Assembly (NCBI RefSeq): GCF_026151655.1
Contig: NZ_JAMQPN010000002.1
Location: forward strand, 310,001 to 374,000
DNA: 64,000 nucleotides
Direction of reading: 5' to 3'
Origin: Leptospira soteropolitanensis
GTDB lineage: Bacteria > Spirochaetota > Leptospiria > Leptospirales > Leptospiraceae
Part shown: positions 49,469 through 59,898 of the stretch, one piece after another
Numbering within the stretch: the first letter of the stretch is position 1
Layout: each line of letters starts with the position of its first letter
Position numbers and translations under genes: made by a program
The notes under the pieces: generated by a model
The model's input: only the letters and a program-made list of their open reading frames with translations
Told to the model about the DNA's origin: nothing
The model's database searches: none

Positions 49469-50701
49469 TTAAATCAAGTATTCGAATAAATTTTCATCTT
49501 GGTTGACCAATGTGAAATTCAAATGAAAGGCATCCATTCTTTCTAACAATGATTGAAAATCATCTCTCGATTTTAACTCAATTCCGATGAGGGCAGGACC
49601 AGATTCTTTATTATTTTTTTGGATGAATTCAAATCGGACAATGTCATCGTTTGGACCTAGTATCTCATTTACAAATTGTTTTAAAGCGCCTGGTCTTTGA
49701 GCAAACCGGACTATAAAATAATGTTTTAATCCTTCATAAAGCAGTGATCTTTCTTTGATTTCTTGCATCCGATCAATATCGTTATTACCACCACTAAGGA
49801 TACAAACGACCTTTTTCCCGCGGATTTGATCGGCATACTGATCCAAAGCAGAAATACTTAGAGCACCAGCAGGTTCCGCCACGATAGCATCTTCGTTGTA
49901 TAAATTTAATAGTGTGGAACAAACCTTTCCTTCTTTGACAAGTAACATATCGGAGAGGACTTCCTTGCAGATTGGGAAGGTAAGATCACCCACTTTTTTC
50001 ACTGCTGCGCCGTCGACAAATTTATCAATTTTCTCGAGAGCTACTGGTTTACCTTGTTTGAGAGCTTCTTTCATCGAGGGAGCTCCGAATGGCTCTACAC
50101 CGATGATTTTGGTGTTTGGAGACTTTTCTTTGAAATAACTTCCCACTCCTGCACAAAGTCCACCTCCACCTATGGGAACAAATACATAATCGATATTAGA
50201 CTCTTCCTCTAAAATTTCTTTAGCAACAGTACCTTGTCCCTCCATAATTTTGATGTGGTCAAATGGCGGAACAAATACCATATTATGAGTTTTAGCATAA
50301 TCTAGAGCAAAAGTTTGACAATCATCAAACGTGTCACCGACTAACACTATTTCTACGCACTTATCACCAAACATTTTGACTTGATTAATTTTTTGTTTGG
50401 GAGTGATCGCAGGCATATAAATCACACCATGTAAGTTCAAAACTTTACAGGAATATGCAACGCCCTGTGCATGGTTTCCAGCACTTGCACAAACGATTCC
50501 ATTTCTACGTTCTTCCAAAGACAAACTCTGGATCAAATAATAGGCACCGCGAATTTTATAGGAGCGCACCACTTGTAAGTCCTCCCGCTTCAGATAAACC
50601 TTCGCACCATATATTTCCGATAAACGAGAATGGAATTGTATTGGAGTTCTATTTACAACTGGCTTTAGGAATTGATAAGCTGATTCGATATCTAAATTCA
50701 T
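49469..50701 (-). CDS. ilvA: threonine dehydratase (ammonia-lyase)
   Basis: A PLP enzyme converting threonine to 2-oxobutyrate. The 410-aa protein has PLP site SYKIRGAYY, the glycine loop PIGGGGLCAG and one C-terminal ACT-like domain (HYFIVRFAQRPGALKQFV). This is the short form with one regulatory domain (like Bacillus), not the two-domain E. coli IlvA. Leptospira interrogans is known to use the citramalate route for isoleucine, so this gene implies an alternative or catabolic threonine route here. Confidence 0.95.
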   Translation of the reverse strand: MNLDIESAYQFLKPVVNRTPIQFHSRLSEIYGAKVYLKREDLQVVRSYKIRGAYYLIQSLSLEERRNGIVCASAGNHAQGVAYSCKVLNLHGVIYMPAITPKQKINQVKMFGDKCVEIVLVGDTFDDCQTFALDYAKTHNMVFVPPFDHIKIMEGQGTVAKEILEEESNIDYVFVPIGGGGLCAGVGSYFKEKSPNTKIIGVEPFGAPSMKEALKQGKPVALEKIDKFVDGAAVKKVGDLTFPICKEVLSDMLLVKEGKVCSTLLNLYNEDAIVAEPAGALSISALDQYADQIRGKKVVCILSGGNNDIDRMQEIKERSLLYEGLKHYFIVRFAQRPGALKQFVNEILGPNDDIVRFEFIQKNNKESGPALIGIELKSRDDFQSLLERMDAFHLNFTLVNQDENLFEYLI

Positions 50702-50802
50702 TGGATCTAAATTTATGCCGGATGAAAATTCAATTCAAATCCCAATGACAAAAGATTTTCAGATGTTAATAACAGATTAGTATATATCTTCATCTTCAAT
50801 GA

Positions 50803-51753
50803 TTATTGTAATATCTCCATGATTTCATAGGAAAGTTTGGATTTTGCTATATCGTAAGCGGTCAGGCCTTGGTTGTTTTTTATATCCTTACTAATTCCTC
50901 GTTTTAATAAATAATCAACGATTGGTTTATTTTTATTTGCTGCAGCCCAATGTAAAATGGTATCCCCCTGGTTTGTTGTTTCATTTAAATTCCATTTTTT
51001 TAGGGAATCTATGTATTTTAATAATTCCAAATCATTAAAAAAAACTGAATATGTAAGAGCAGTAAATCCAAGTTTGTCTCTATATTGAAAATCTACTTTT
51101 TTCTCTAATAAGTATTCAAAGATTTCTTTATTAGCGCGAACATTTAACGCTTGTTGAAATAAATTCAAATCCGATGTATCATTTCCATCATATAAAATGA
51201 TTTTGGTATCTTTTTGAACCGCTCCGCTTGCAAAAAGCTCTTTCAATTTGGATAAATCATTTTTTGAAATGGCTTGGAAAGCAAGTCTCGGTGCATAAGA
51301 TTCTTCGCGAGTTACATCATAAATTTCAATCGAAGGCTGATTATTTTTGTAAGTATATAAAATACTATACATAAACGATCCCTTTTTATCAGCAGTAGGA
51401 ATTTCTAAGGAAGTTTTAGTATTTAAAGGAATCATTCCTCTGGCAGTTGCACTCTCCCCAGAAAACGATTGCGTTTTACTAGATTCACCTGTTGTCAAAT
51501 TGACACTCGCACTGATTTTACTTATGGTACGACTAAAATAAAAAAACATCATCGCACTTGTTTTATCAATTTTTTCAATACATCCTGACAAAGTATTAGC
51601 GCCAGTCGAAATATAAAAATCAGGCTCAACAACGACAAACTGACTGAATTTACATTTTGGATTTGGTTTTACATTTTCAATAATTTGAAAATTTGCAACA
51701 GACTTGCAACTAACAAACAAAAGAATCAGTGGGAATATTAGGAAGGATTTCAT
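50803..51753 (-). CDS. ankyrin-repeat lipoprotein
   Basis: A 316-aa lipoprotein (MKSFLIFPLILLFVSC, Cys about 16). The first 150 residues are a beta-like domain of unknown family. The C-terminal 130 residues hold three to four ankyrin repeats, the clearest being GFTALTYSVFFNDLELLKYI, GDTILHWAAANKNKPIVDYL and GLTAYDIAKSKLSYEIMEIL. It is a protein-binding surface in the periplasm or outer membrane; the partner is unknown. ATG 51753 is used; TTG 51771 is possible. Confidence 0.82.
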   Translation of the reverse strand: MKSFLIFPLILLFVSCKSVANFQIIENVKPNPKCKFSQFVVVEPDFYISTGANTLSGCIEKIDKTSAMMFFYFSRTISKISASVNLTTGESSKTQSFSGESATARGMIPLNTKTSLEIPTADKKGSFMYSILYTYKNNQPSIEIYDVTREESYAPRLAFQAISKNDLSKLKELFASGAVQKDTKIILYDGNDTSDLNLFQQALNVRANKEIFEYLLEKKVDFQYRDKLGFTALTYSVFFNDLELLKYIDSLKKWNLNETTNQGDTILHWAAANKNKPIVDYLLKRGISKDIKNNQGLTAYDIAKSKLSYEIMEILQ

Positions 51754-51858
51754 ATCATAAAAGATTCGCAAATTCTAACGTTGTCAAACGAAAAAAAGAA
51801 TCTAAAAGGGAAGAATGTTTTATAGGAAGAGATCAATCAGAACTGGATCGATGTGAGT

Positions 51859-51924
51859 TAAAAAAAGAAAATCGAGAAACCAAAGACCAGGCCCCAACCA
51901 CCCTGCCCAGGCCTTTAGTTTCTC
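51859..51924 (-). terminator. flaB rho-independent terminator
   Basis: The arms at 51910-51924 and 51874-51888 form a 15-bp stem on the minus-strand transcript, with two G-U pairs that would be A-C mismatches on the other strand. The loop is 21 nt and a T-rich tail follows (51859-51873). This orientation fits termination of flaB, whose stop is 9 bp upstream. Confidence 0.8.
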
Positions 51925-51932
51925 TTATCCTA

Positions 51933-52880
<948 letters not shown>

Positions 52881-53021
52881 AGATAAGAATCGGTCATTCC
52901 GGTAGGGAGGATAATAGGGAAAATGAAATAAAAATTGAATAAAAATAGAACTTCCCCTTTTCTAAAATATGTCCTAGAATTTCTATGGAATTGGATTTTA
53001 GAAAAAGGCAGGCTTTTTTAA

Positions 53022-53969
53022 GTGTTAGAAACAATATATTTGGCGAACCCCCGTGGATTTTGTGCTGGTGTGAAATATGCCATCTCCTATGTGGAGACTG
53101 CCTTCCAAGAAAATCCGGAAACCCCACTTTATGTTCGTAAAGAAATTGTACATAACCAGAGAGTTGTGGAAGAAATGAAGAAAAAAGGGATTCAATTCAT
53201 TAATGAACTAAAAGAAGTCCCTGACGGGGCCACCGTTGTTTTTTCGGCTCATGGAGTCTCCCCTGAAGTGGTAAAAGAAGCTACTCAAAGGAAGATGAAA
53301 ATCGGAGATGCCACCTGCCCTTTAGTCACAAGAGTACACAAAAAAGCACGCAATATCAAAGATACACACCAAATCATTTATATTGGCCACAGAGGCCACG
53401 ACGAAGCCATAGGCACAATGGGAGAGGCAGTGATGTTTCTTGTCGAATCTCCGGAAGATGTAGAAAACCTGATAGATAAAATTTCTAGAGAAAAACCTCT
53501 TACTTATCTAATGCAGACCACACTTTCCGTGGAAGATACAAAGAATGTAGTTAAAAAAATTGAAGAAGTTTTCCCCTTTGTAGAACATCCCCAAAAAGAT
53601 GACATTTGTTACGCGACAACAGAACGACAGGAAGCAGTCCAGTCCATGTTAGAATCAGTGGATGCTATGCTTGTGATTGGTGCTGAAAATTCCTCTAACT
53701 CCGTAAGGCTCTGTCAATTAGCAAAAAAAACAAGGCCTTCTAGTTTCCAGATTTCTCGAAAAGAGGATGTAAATCCGGAACATATTCGAAATTCGAAAAT
53801 TAAAACACTTGGAATTACTGCTGGTGCCTCAAGCCCACAGGTTCTCGTGGATGAAATTGTGGGAGAAATATTAAAACATTTTCCTGATGCCAAAGTGTCC
53901 TTATTCCCTGAAAGCCGAGAGGATACCATGAGTTTCAAATTACCAAAAGAACTACTCAAACAGTATTAA
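53022..53969 (+). CDS. ispH: 4-hydroxy-3-methylbut-2-enyl diphosphate reductase
   Basis: The last step of the MEP isoprenoid pathway, a [4Fe-4S] enzyme (LytB/IspH). Cluster Cys occur in RGFCAGV and GDATCPLV plus a third later (DICYATTERQ). Conserved features are SAHGVSPEV and GAENSSNSVRL. The 315-aa length is typical. The start is GTG 53022. The next gene starts 1 bp after its stop. Confidence 0.96.
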   Translation: MLETIYLANPRGFCAGVKYAISYVETAFQENPETPLYVRKEIVHNQRVVEEMKKKGIQFINELKEVPDGATVVFSAHGVSPEVVKEATQRKMKIGDATCPLVTRVHKKARNIKDTHQIIYIGHRGHDEAIGTMGEAVMFLVESPEDVENLIDKISREKPLTYLMQTTLSVEDTKNVVKKIEEVFPFVEHPQKDDICYATTERQEAVQSMLESVDAMLVIGAENSSNSVRLCQLAKKTRPSSFQISRKEDVNPEHIRNSKIKTLGITAGASSPQVLVDEIVGEILKHFPDAKVSLFPESREDTMSFKLPKELLKQY

Positions 53970-53970
53970 T

Positions 53971-55593
53971 ATGGATTTGGATCCTTGTTCATTACTAAAG
54001 GCCTCTTTAGAAGGTGATGATTCAGGGACCAGCATTTTATCCATCGATCGGTCTTCTAAAAAATTTGAATTTATAGTTAAAAACCAGATTTTTGAAGTTT
54101 TAGAATCAGGCGTTGATTTACAAGAATTTCTCTTAAAAAAAATAAATCACTCAGACTATTCTACAGAACTTATATACAAAACAAATGGTACCATTCTTGA
54201 AACTTCTTTTGGTAAGTTCCAATTCCCAGAAGGTCCTAAAAATAAAGAATATACTAAGTTCTTTATTAAGGATATTACCACCAAACAAAGACAAGAAGAA
54301 GAAATTGCTTGGCGATTGCGCTTTGAATTAGGAGTTGCTTCTTCCATTCAAATTCTCATCCAACAAAATTCCATTAGAGAAGGTTTACCTCATGCATTAC
54401 ACCAACTTCTTTACTTTACAGAGATGGATTCGATTTTTTTTCTCAAATACGAATTAGAGGTTGAGAATGAAAAATTTAAAATTTGGGCAAATGAAAGAAA
54501 AACAACAAAGTATCCACTTATTCCAAAAGAATGTGAAAACGAAAACTGGTATGATCTAGGATTAGGACGCTGGGTTCATAAACTAAAAAAAGGAAAAACC
54601 ATTTATTTAGCTCCGAACATCGCATTACCTAGAGAACAATGGTTCTTTAAGGAAACCAAAGCAGAAACCTTACTTCTCATTCCAGTTCAGTTTGAAGATA
54701 AATTCTTGGGTATCATGGGTTTTATAAAGTATAAAAAAAACTCACCGATTCAACAGGAAAATCTCTTAATTTATCAGACGGTAAGTCGCTGGATGGGATT
54801 GTTTGTCCAAAGAGATTTGGATCTAACAGAGCTTAACCGATACAAGTCGACTTTAGAATCTTTAGTTTTGGAAAGAACCGTAGCTCTCACAAAGACCAAA
54901 GAAGAATTGGAACGCGCCTATAAAGCAAAAACTGAATTTTTAGCCCATATGAGTCATGAACTAAGAACACCGTTAAATTCAATCATTGGGTTTTCGAAAC
55001 TCATTCAATTACCAGAAGCAGATGAAACGGGAAAAGAATATTTGAATTATATATACACGGGCGGAACCCGACTCCTTAATATGATCAACGAAATCCTGAA
55101 CTTAATGAAAATTGAGTCAGGTCAAATCAAGATCCAAATAACAACGTTTAGACCAGAAGATCTATGTCGCCAATCTTTAGAATTAATCCAACCTCAAGCA
55201 AATGCTAAAAAAATGGAAATCCGATTTCGCCCCCCTAAAGAATCAAAATCTGTGACTTCTGATTTTGGAAAAATTCAGCAAATCCTCTTAAATCTACTTT
55301 CAAATGCAATCAAATATACAAATCACCCTTATATTGAATTAGATTGTGAATGGAATGTTGATTCCCTGGAAATTTCCGTTAGAGATTTTGGACCGGGAAT
55401 CTCTATAGGAGACCAAAACCGAATTTTTCATACCTTCACCCGGTTAAACGACGATGGAAATATTGAAGGAACGGGTCTTGGACTCACCATTTCCCTGGGG
55501 CTAGCCATTCGGCTTGGTGGCACCTTAGAGCTCCAGTCCCAATTGGGGCAAGGCTCTGTTTTTAAACTCAAGTTACCTAAAATATTAAAATAA
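53971..55593 (+). CDS. GAF-domain sensor histidine kinase
   Basis: A 540-aa soluble kinase. An N-terminal region of about 100 residues of PAS-like character is followed by a GAF-like sensory domain (roughly 120-270) and a short coil. The H-box is SHELRTPLNSIIGFSKL (His near 329), the N-box NLLSNAIKY and the ATP site DFGPGI and GTGLGLTIS. No receiver is fused; the next gene starts with one. It phosphorylates an aspartate on a response regulator, probably the downstream receiver proteins. No transmembrane segment is seen. Confidence 0.92.
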   Translation: MDLDPCSLLKASLEGDDSGTSILSIDRSSKKFEFIVKNQIFEVLESGVDLQEFLLKKINHSDYSTELIYKTNGTILETSFGKFQFPEGPKNKEYTKFFIKDITTKQRQEEEIAWRLRFELGVASSIQILIQQNSIREGLPHALHQLLYFTEMDSIFFLKYELEVENEKFKIWANERKTTKYPLIPKECENENWYDLGLGRWVHKLKKGKTIYLAPNIALPREQWFFKETKAETLLLIPVQFEDKFLGIMGFIKYKKNSPIQQENLLIYQTVSRWMGLFVQRDLDLTELNRYKSTLESLVLERTVALTKTKEELERAYKAKTEFLAHMSHELRTPLNSIIGFSKLIQLPEADETGKEYLNYIYTGGTRLLNMINEILNLMKIESGQIKIQITTFRPEDLCRQSLELIQPQANAKKMEIRFRPPKESKSVTSDFGKIQQILLNLLSNAIKYTNHPYIELDCEWNVDSLEISVRDFGPGISIGDQNRIFHTFTRLNDDGNIEGTGLGLTISLGLAIRLGGTLELQSQLGQGSVFKLKLPKILK

Positions 55594-55609
55594 AGGAATT
55601 GAACCCTGT

Positions 55610-55636
55610 TGAATTCCCCCTTATGATTTCCGATAA
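55610..55636 (+). promoter_or_regulatory. sigma-28-like element before the receiver/chemotaxis genes
   Basis: TGAA (55610-55613), 15 bp, then TCCGATAA (55629-55636). Ten of twelve consensus bases match, at the same spacing as the element before fcpB. The next start codon (55642) lies only 6 bp away, so a transcript from it would be leaderless or start at the codon itself. This makes it a weaker candidate. Confidence 0.35.
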
Positions 55637-55641
55637 TCAAT

Positions 55642-56949
55642 ATGGTGGAATCGAACTTAAATCCTAATATATCTTCTCCGGCTCAGGCCAAGGAACACTT
55701 AAGGCGTCCCAAAGAACCAATCCTCATCATCGAGGATAAAAAGGAAAACCAGGTTCTATTAGAAGCCATTTGCAAAAAGATTGGTATGGAAACCGCCATA
55801 GCTTGTGACGGCAAAGTAGCTTTAGAGATGGCTACAAAACACTCATATAGCCTTTATTTGGTGGATTTGATGATGCCTGTTCTTGACGGAAAGTCATTCA
55901 TCCAAGAACAAAAAAAAAGAGAGCCAAACGCAGTTTTCGTAGTCCAAACTGCCGTCGACCAAACAGAAGAAATCATAGAGATAATGAAGTTAGGGGTTTA
56001 TGATTATCTTTTGAAACCCCTGCATGTAGAAATTGTGGCGGATCGTTTGGAAAAAGCATTAGAATACGTCTATTTAAAGAGAATGGAATCTCTTCTTATT
56101 GACGAAGAATCAAAAGAATTAAAAAGCCAATTGGAATGGCTTAACTATAAAGAATCACACCGAAAAACAAACGAAATTAATTCAGAGCTCCATTCTATTT
56201 TAAATCTAAAAACTACCTTAATGCAGGGATCAGGGCTTGGAGCAATGTCGACCATTATCGATTCTATCCAACAAATGAAAGTAGATTCTGGCAAGGATTA
56301 CCTGATTAATAAAGAATTTTGGGACCTATTGTACGAAAACCATGAACACAACACTAGCATGATGAAAGGTTTGGACCATGCTGTAGAAGTAATCCAAAAC
56401 GAAACAAAACTAATAAGAACAAAAAGCGAAAGCCTACTTCAACTTCTACCAACACTCGTAAATATTTTTAGCGAGGAAATTGCGGAAAAAGAATTAAAGG
56501 TAAACCTTCCTGTAGTAAAACAATCAGTTTATTTAGACCTCGATATGGAGTCGATGAAGTTAGCTCTGTATGAAATCATTACAAACGGATTAAAGTATTC
56601 CAAAAGAAAATCTCATTTCGACGTTTTTGTAACATTCGTAGATGGATATTTTTGTTTATCTGCAAAAAACAACATCATTGAAGACGAATATGCTAAACAC
56701 CTAACAAAGTTTGAAAAAAAACTCATTGAACCATTTTACAGAATCCACCCTCCTGTAGAAAGTTTTCACTCAAAAGAAAAATTCAGTTTGGGTTTAGGTC
56801 TAACAATGGTAGATTTCATACTTCACCGGCATAACGGAATGTTTTTTATTCGAAATGCAATCGATCATACGACCGAAGTCAAAGAGGACTGTATCATCGC
56901 AGAAATATTTTTACCAATCCAACACGATAAAGGAACAAAACATGAATAG
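55642..56949 (+). CDS. receiver-first protein with C-terminal degenerate histidine-kinase ATPase domain
   Basis: A 435-aa protein. Residues 27-140 are a receiver (E31, D32, phospho-acceptor D75 in LVDLMMP, T103, K125). A helical linker to about 270 follows, then a HATPase_c-like domain with an N-box-like ALYEIITNGLKYS and G2-like SLGLGLTMVDF, but no clear H-box and no DxGxG (AKNNI stands in its place). It may be a receiver-controlled partner of the upstream kinase or of CheA rather than a true kinase. It overlaps cheY by 8 bp. Confidence 0.82.
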   Translation: MVESNLNPNISSPAQAKEHLRRPKEPILIIEDKKENQVLLEAICKKIGMETAIACDGKVALEMATKHSYSLYLVDLMMPVLDGKSFIQEQKKREPNAVFVVQTAVDQTEEIIEIMKLGVYDYLLKPLHVEIVADRLEKALEYVYLKRMESLLIDEESKELKSQLEWLNYKESHRKTNEINSELHSILNLKTTLMQGSGLGAMSTIIDSIQQMKVDSGKDYLINKEFWDLLYENHEHNTSMMKGLDHAVEVIQNETKLIRTKSESLLQLLPTLVNIFSEEIAEKELKVNLPVVKQSVYLDLDMESMKLALYEIITNGLKYSKRKSHFDVFVTFVDGYFCLSAKNNIIEDEYAKHLTKFEKKLIEPFYRIHPPVESFHSKEKFSLGLGLTMVDFILHRHNGMFFIRNAIDHTTEVKEDCIIAEIFLPIQHDKGTKHE

Positions 56950-57307
56950 AAAGATCTTGATCATTGACGACTCTGCGGTATTCCGTAAAATCATTTCAGT
57001 GCATCTCAAAAATGCAAACTTTGATTTGATTGAAGCAGGCGATGGTTTGGAAGGGTTAAAACAATTAGAATCTAACGAAGTAGATTTGATCGTTTCCGAT
57101 ATGAATATGCCCAATATGGATGGAATTAGTTTCATCAAAAAGGTCAAAGAAAATGCAAAATATAAATTTACGCCCATCATAATGTTAACAACGGAATCCC
57201 AACCGGAGAAAAAACAGCAAGGAATGGATGCCGGTGCAAGAGCATGGCTTACGAAACCATTTTCTCCAGAAGAATTATTAGATACTATTTCGAAACTATT
57301 ACCTTAA
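56942..57307 (+). CDS. cheY: CheY-like single-domain response regulator
   Basis: A 121-aa receiver with D9, D10, phospho-acceptor D53 (IVSDMNMPNMDG), Thr in MLTTES and Lys in WLTKPF. It carries the chemotaxis signal to FliM/FliN at the flagellar switch. ATG 56942 overlaps the preceding gene. The nearness of cheA supports the assignment, though another CheY copy elsewhere may be the main motor regulator. Confidence 0.93.
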   Translation: MNRKILIIDDSAVFRKIISVHLKNANFDLIEAGDGLEGLKQLESNEVDLIVSDMNMPNMDGISFIKKVKENAKYKFTPIIMLTTESQPEKKQQGMDAGARAWLTKPFSPEELLDTISKLLP

Positions 57308-57309
57308 TC

Positions 57310-57684
57310 ATGGAACCAGTCCAAAATACAAAGGAAACAAATTCGAGTTTTGAAGTTACTTGGAATGGGTATTTAACTGTACCTTTTATTAAAGAATGGA
57401 AAAAACAATCCGAAATTTGGACCGACGCCTCCAAAGGAAAAAACATTGAATTAGACTTAAACGGGATCGAACGGGTTGATTCTGCAGGTATTCAACTTTT
57501 AGTGTATCTAAAAAATTTGAGCCAAAAAAATCATTTTTCGATCAAATTACGAAATCACTCTCTGCCTATTCTAAAGATACTCGATTTATTAGGTCTTGTT
57601 AGTTTTTTCGGAGATAGAGTTAAAGTAAAAAAAGAACATTCGAATGAAGTAGAATTCCGCTATGGAACAAGGAAAATTAGTTAA
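57310..57684 (+). CDS. STAS-domain protein (anti-anti-sigma type)
   Basis: A 124-aa protein consisting of a STAS domain with the phosphorylatable Ser region ERVDSAGIQLLVYL (S58). It resembles anti-sigma factor antagonists, but in che operons such proteins occur as fast signalling partners. It lies between cheY and cheA, 2 bp after one and overlapping the other by 1 bp. The binding partner is unknown. Confidence 0.85.
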   Translation: MEPVQNTKETNSSFEVTWNGYLTVPFIKEWKKQSEIWTDASKGKNIELDLNGIERVDSAGIQLLVYLKNLSQKNHFSIKLRNHSLPILKILDLLGLVSFFGDRVKVKKEHSNEVEFRYGTRKIS

Positions 57685-59885
57685 TGGATTTAACAGAGGT
57701 TATAGATGCCTATTTAGTTGAATCCGAAGAATTCCTTCGCGATATGGAAGCTATTCTTTTACGTACGGAAAAGACTTCTCCCACAGAAGAAGACTTAAAT
57801 GCTATCTTTCGCGCAGTGCACACAATCAAAGGTACGGCAGGAATGTTTGGTTTTGAATCCACCGTAAAGTTTACCCATGTAGTAGAAAACCTTTTGGACA
57901 GGTTACGGTCCCATGAAATTCCTTTTCATCAGGATTTAACAGAGATACTTCTCAATGCAAAAGACCATCTTTCTTATTTAGTAAATGAAGAAACAAAAGG
58001 TACAATTCCTGAATCCAAAATACAAATAGGGAATTCTATCCTTGCATCAATGAAACCGTTTCAAAATTCTGATCCTGAAAATTCTTTAAAAAAGGAAATC
58101 CCTACAGAGAAAGAAAAACAGGCGGAGGCAAAGGATTCGTTAGGTTTTGGCGAAATAGATAAACCTGGCAGAGAAAACAGCCAAACCTACTCCATTCCGA
58201 ATTATCTGATTTCTTTTCGACCCAATCGGAATGTTTTTTCACAAGGCTTAGATCCCATTTCCTTTATTGGATATTTGAAAAAGATTGGAACTATTCATTC
58301 ATTAAAAACAATGACTGAAGAAATACCAAACTCAAATGAGTTTGATCCTGAATCCTGTTACTTAGGTTTTGAAATTCATTTTGTTTCGGATTCAGATATT
58401 GATACAATCCGAAAAGTATTTAACTTTATTGAGAACGATTCCTTTCTCCATATTTTACCTCCCGGTTCTCCAATAACAGATTTAGCAGATCTTTCCATGC
58501 AACTTCCAGAAGAAGAAATCCTTCTTGGAAATCTTTGGAAAGAAATCGATATTCTAACAAATACTAGTTTAATTCATTACTTTGAAGAGTTAAAATCAAG
58601 AAAAACTGGCATCAAAAATAACTCTTCACAAATCAATGCAGAAAACTCTCCGAAAGAAGCATTAACCCAAGTTCAGGAAAATGGAGAATTAATCCCCAAC
58701 CTGAAGGACCAAAATAAATCTGCAACGATTAAAGTAGATTCAAAACGAATTGATAATTTGATCAATCGTGTTGGAGAATTAGTTGTTTCCTGTGCAAACA
58801 TGAATCAACTCATAAGTACCTTGGAAGATTCTATTTTACAAGAATCATCAATGCATACAATGCGACTTCTCAATGAAGTAAGAGAAATTTCTTTAAAACT
58901 TAGAATGGTACCTATTGGCGATACTTTTCAAAAATATACTAGAACAGTTCGTGATTTAGGTAAAGATCTCGGTAAAGAGATTAGGCTAATTACGGAAGGA
59001 AATGAAACGGAACTTGATAGGAACATAGTAGACAAGTTAGGTGACCCACTCACTCACTTAGTTAGAAATGCATGCGACCACGGATTAGAGACAACAGAAG
59101 AACGAATCAAAAAAGGAAAACCAAAACAAGGCACGATAAGACTAAATGCATTCCATGAAGCAGGAAGTGTTATTATTGAGATAACTGATGATGGAAATGG
59201 AATACAAAAGGAAAAAATTTGGCAAAAAGGCATTGATAAAGGACTTGTATCAGGACCTTTACCTGAATCGGAAGAAGAAATTTTTAAACTTCTTTTTCTT
59301 CCAGGTTTTTCTACCGCAACCAAGGTAACTAACGTTTCCGGCAGAGGTGTGGGACTTGATGTTGTCCTAAAAAACATAGAATCCCTACGCGGCACAATCA
59401 CCGTTAAATCCACACCAAGTCAAGGTAGTCGTTTCACCATTCGACTCCCACTCACTCTAGCCATCATTGACGGTTTTTTAGTGGAAGTAGGAAAAAACCA
59501 TTTTATTATCCCAATGGATATGGTTTTAGAATGCCTTCACTTTACGGAAGAAAATAAGACTGATGCCAACCAGTTCTTTCCGCTACGCGGGAATTTAATA
59601 CCATTCCTTCGTCTAGGAGATTATTATCCAACAGAAGCTAAAGAGGAAACTCCCCGTGAAAATATTGTCATTGTCCGCAATGGAGAGAAAAAAGCCGGAA
59701 TCGTCGTAGAACGACTTCTCGGAGAATACCAAACGGTAATAAAGCCTATGGGCTCTGTATTTCGCCATGTAAAAGGTGTGAGTGGTTCGAGTATCTTAGG
59801 AGATGGGAATGTGGCACTCATAATAGACATTCCTTCGCTTTTTGAAAGAACCATCGCTGTAGAAAACGAAAAATTATATAAATGA
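57684..59885 (+). CDS. cheA: chemotaxis histidine kinase CheA
   Basis: A 733-aa kinase. P1 (HPt) carries the phospho-His H46 in [16 protein letters not shown]2-like CheY-docking region lies at about 170-300 ([19 protein letters not shown]). P3 dimerisation ([18 protein letters not shown]), P4 ATPase ([29 protein letters not shown]) and a P5 CheW-like end ([11 protein letters not shown]) follow. It receives signals from the MCP encoded next and phosphorylates CheY and CheB. Confidence 0.97.
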   Translation: MDLTEVIDAYLVESEEFLRDMEAILLRTEKTSPTEEDLNAIFRAVHTIKGTAGMFGFESTVKFTHVVENLLDRLRSHEIPFHQDLTEILLNAKDHLSYLVNEETKGTIPESKIQIGNSILASMKPFQNSDPENSLKKEIPTEKEKQAEAKDSLGFGEIDKPGRENSQTYSIPNYLISFRPNRNVFSQGLDPISFIGYLKKIGTIHSLKTMTEEIPNSNEFDPESCYLGFEIHFVSDSDIDTIRKVFNFIENDSFLHILPPGSPITDLADLSMQLPEEEILLGNLWKEIDILTNTSLIHYFEELKSRKTGIKNNSSQINAENSPKEALTQVQENGELIPNLKDQNKSATIKVDSKRIDNLINRVGELVVSCANMNQLISTLEDSILQESSMHTMRLLNEVREISLKLRMVPIGDTFQKYTRTVRDLGKDLGKEIRLITEGNETELDRNIVDKLGDPLTHLVRNACDHGLETTEERIKKGKPKQGTIRLNAFHEAGSVIIEITDDGNGIQKEKIWQKGIDKGLVSGPLPESEEEIFKLLFLPGFSTATKVTNVSGRGVGLDVVLKNIESLRGTITVKSTPSQGSRFTIRLPLTLAIIDGFLVEVGKNHFIIPMDMVLECLHFTEENKTDANQFFPLRGNLIPFLRLGDYYPTEAKEETPRENIVIVRNGEKKAGIVVERLLGEYQTVIKPMGSVFRHVKGVSGSSILGDGNVALIIDIPSLFERTIAVENEKLYK

Positions 59886-59898
59886 AGAAGAGGATGAT

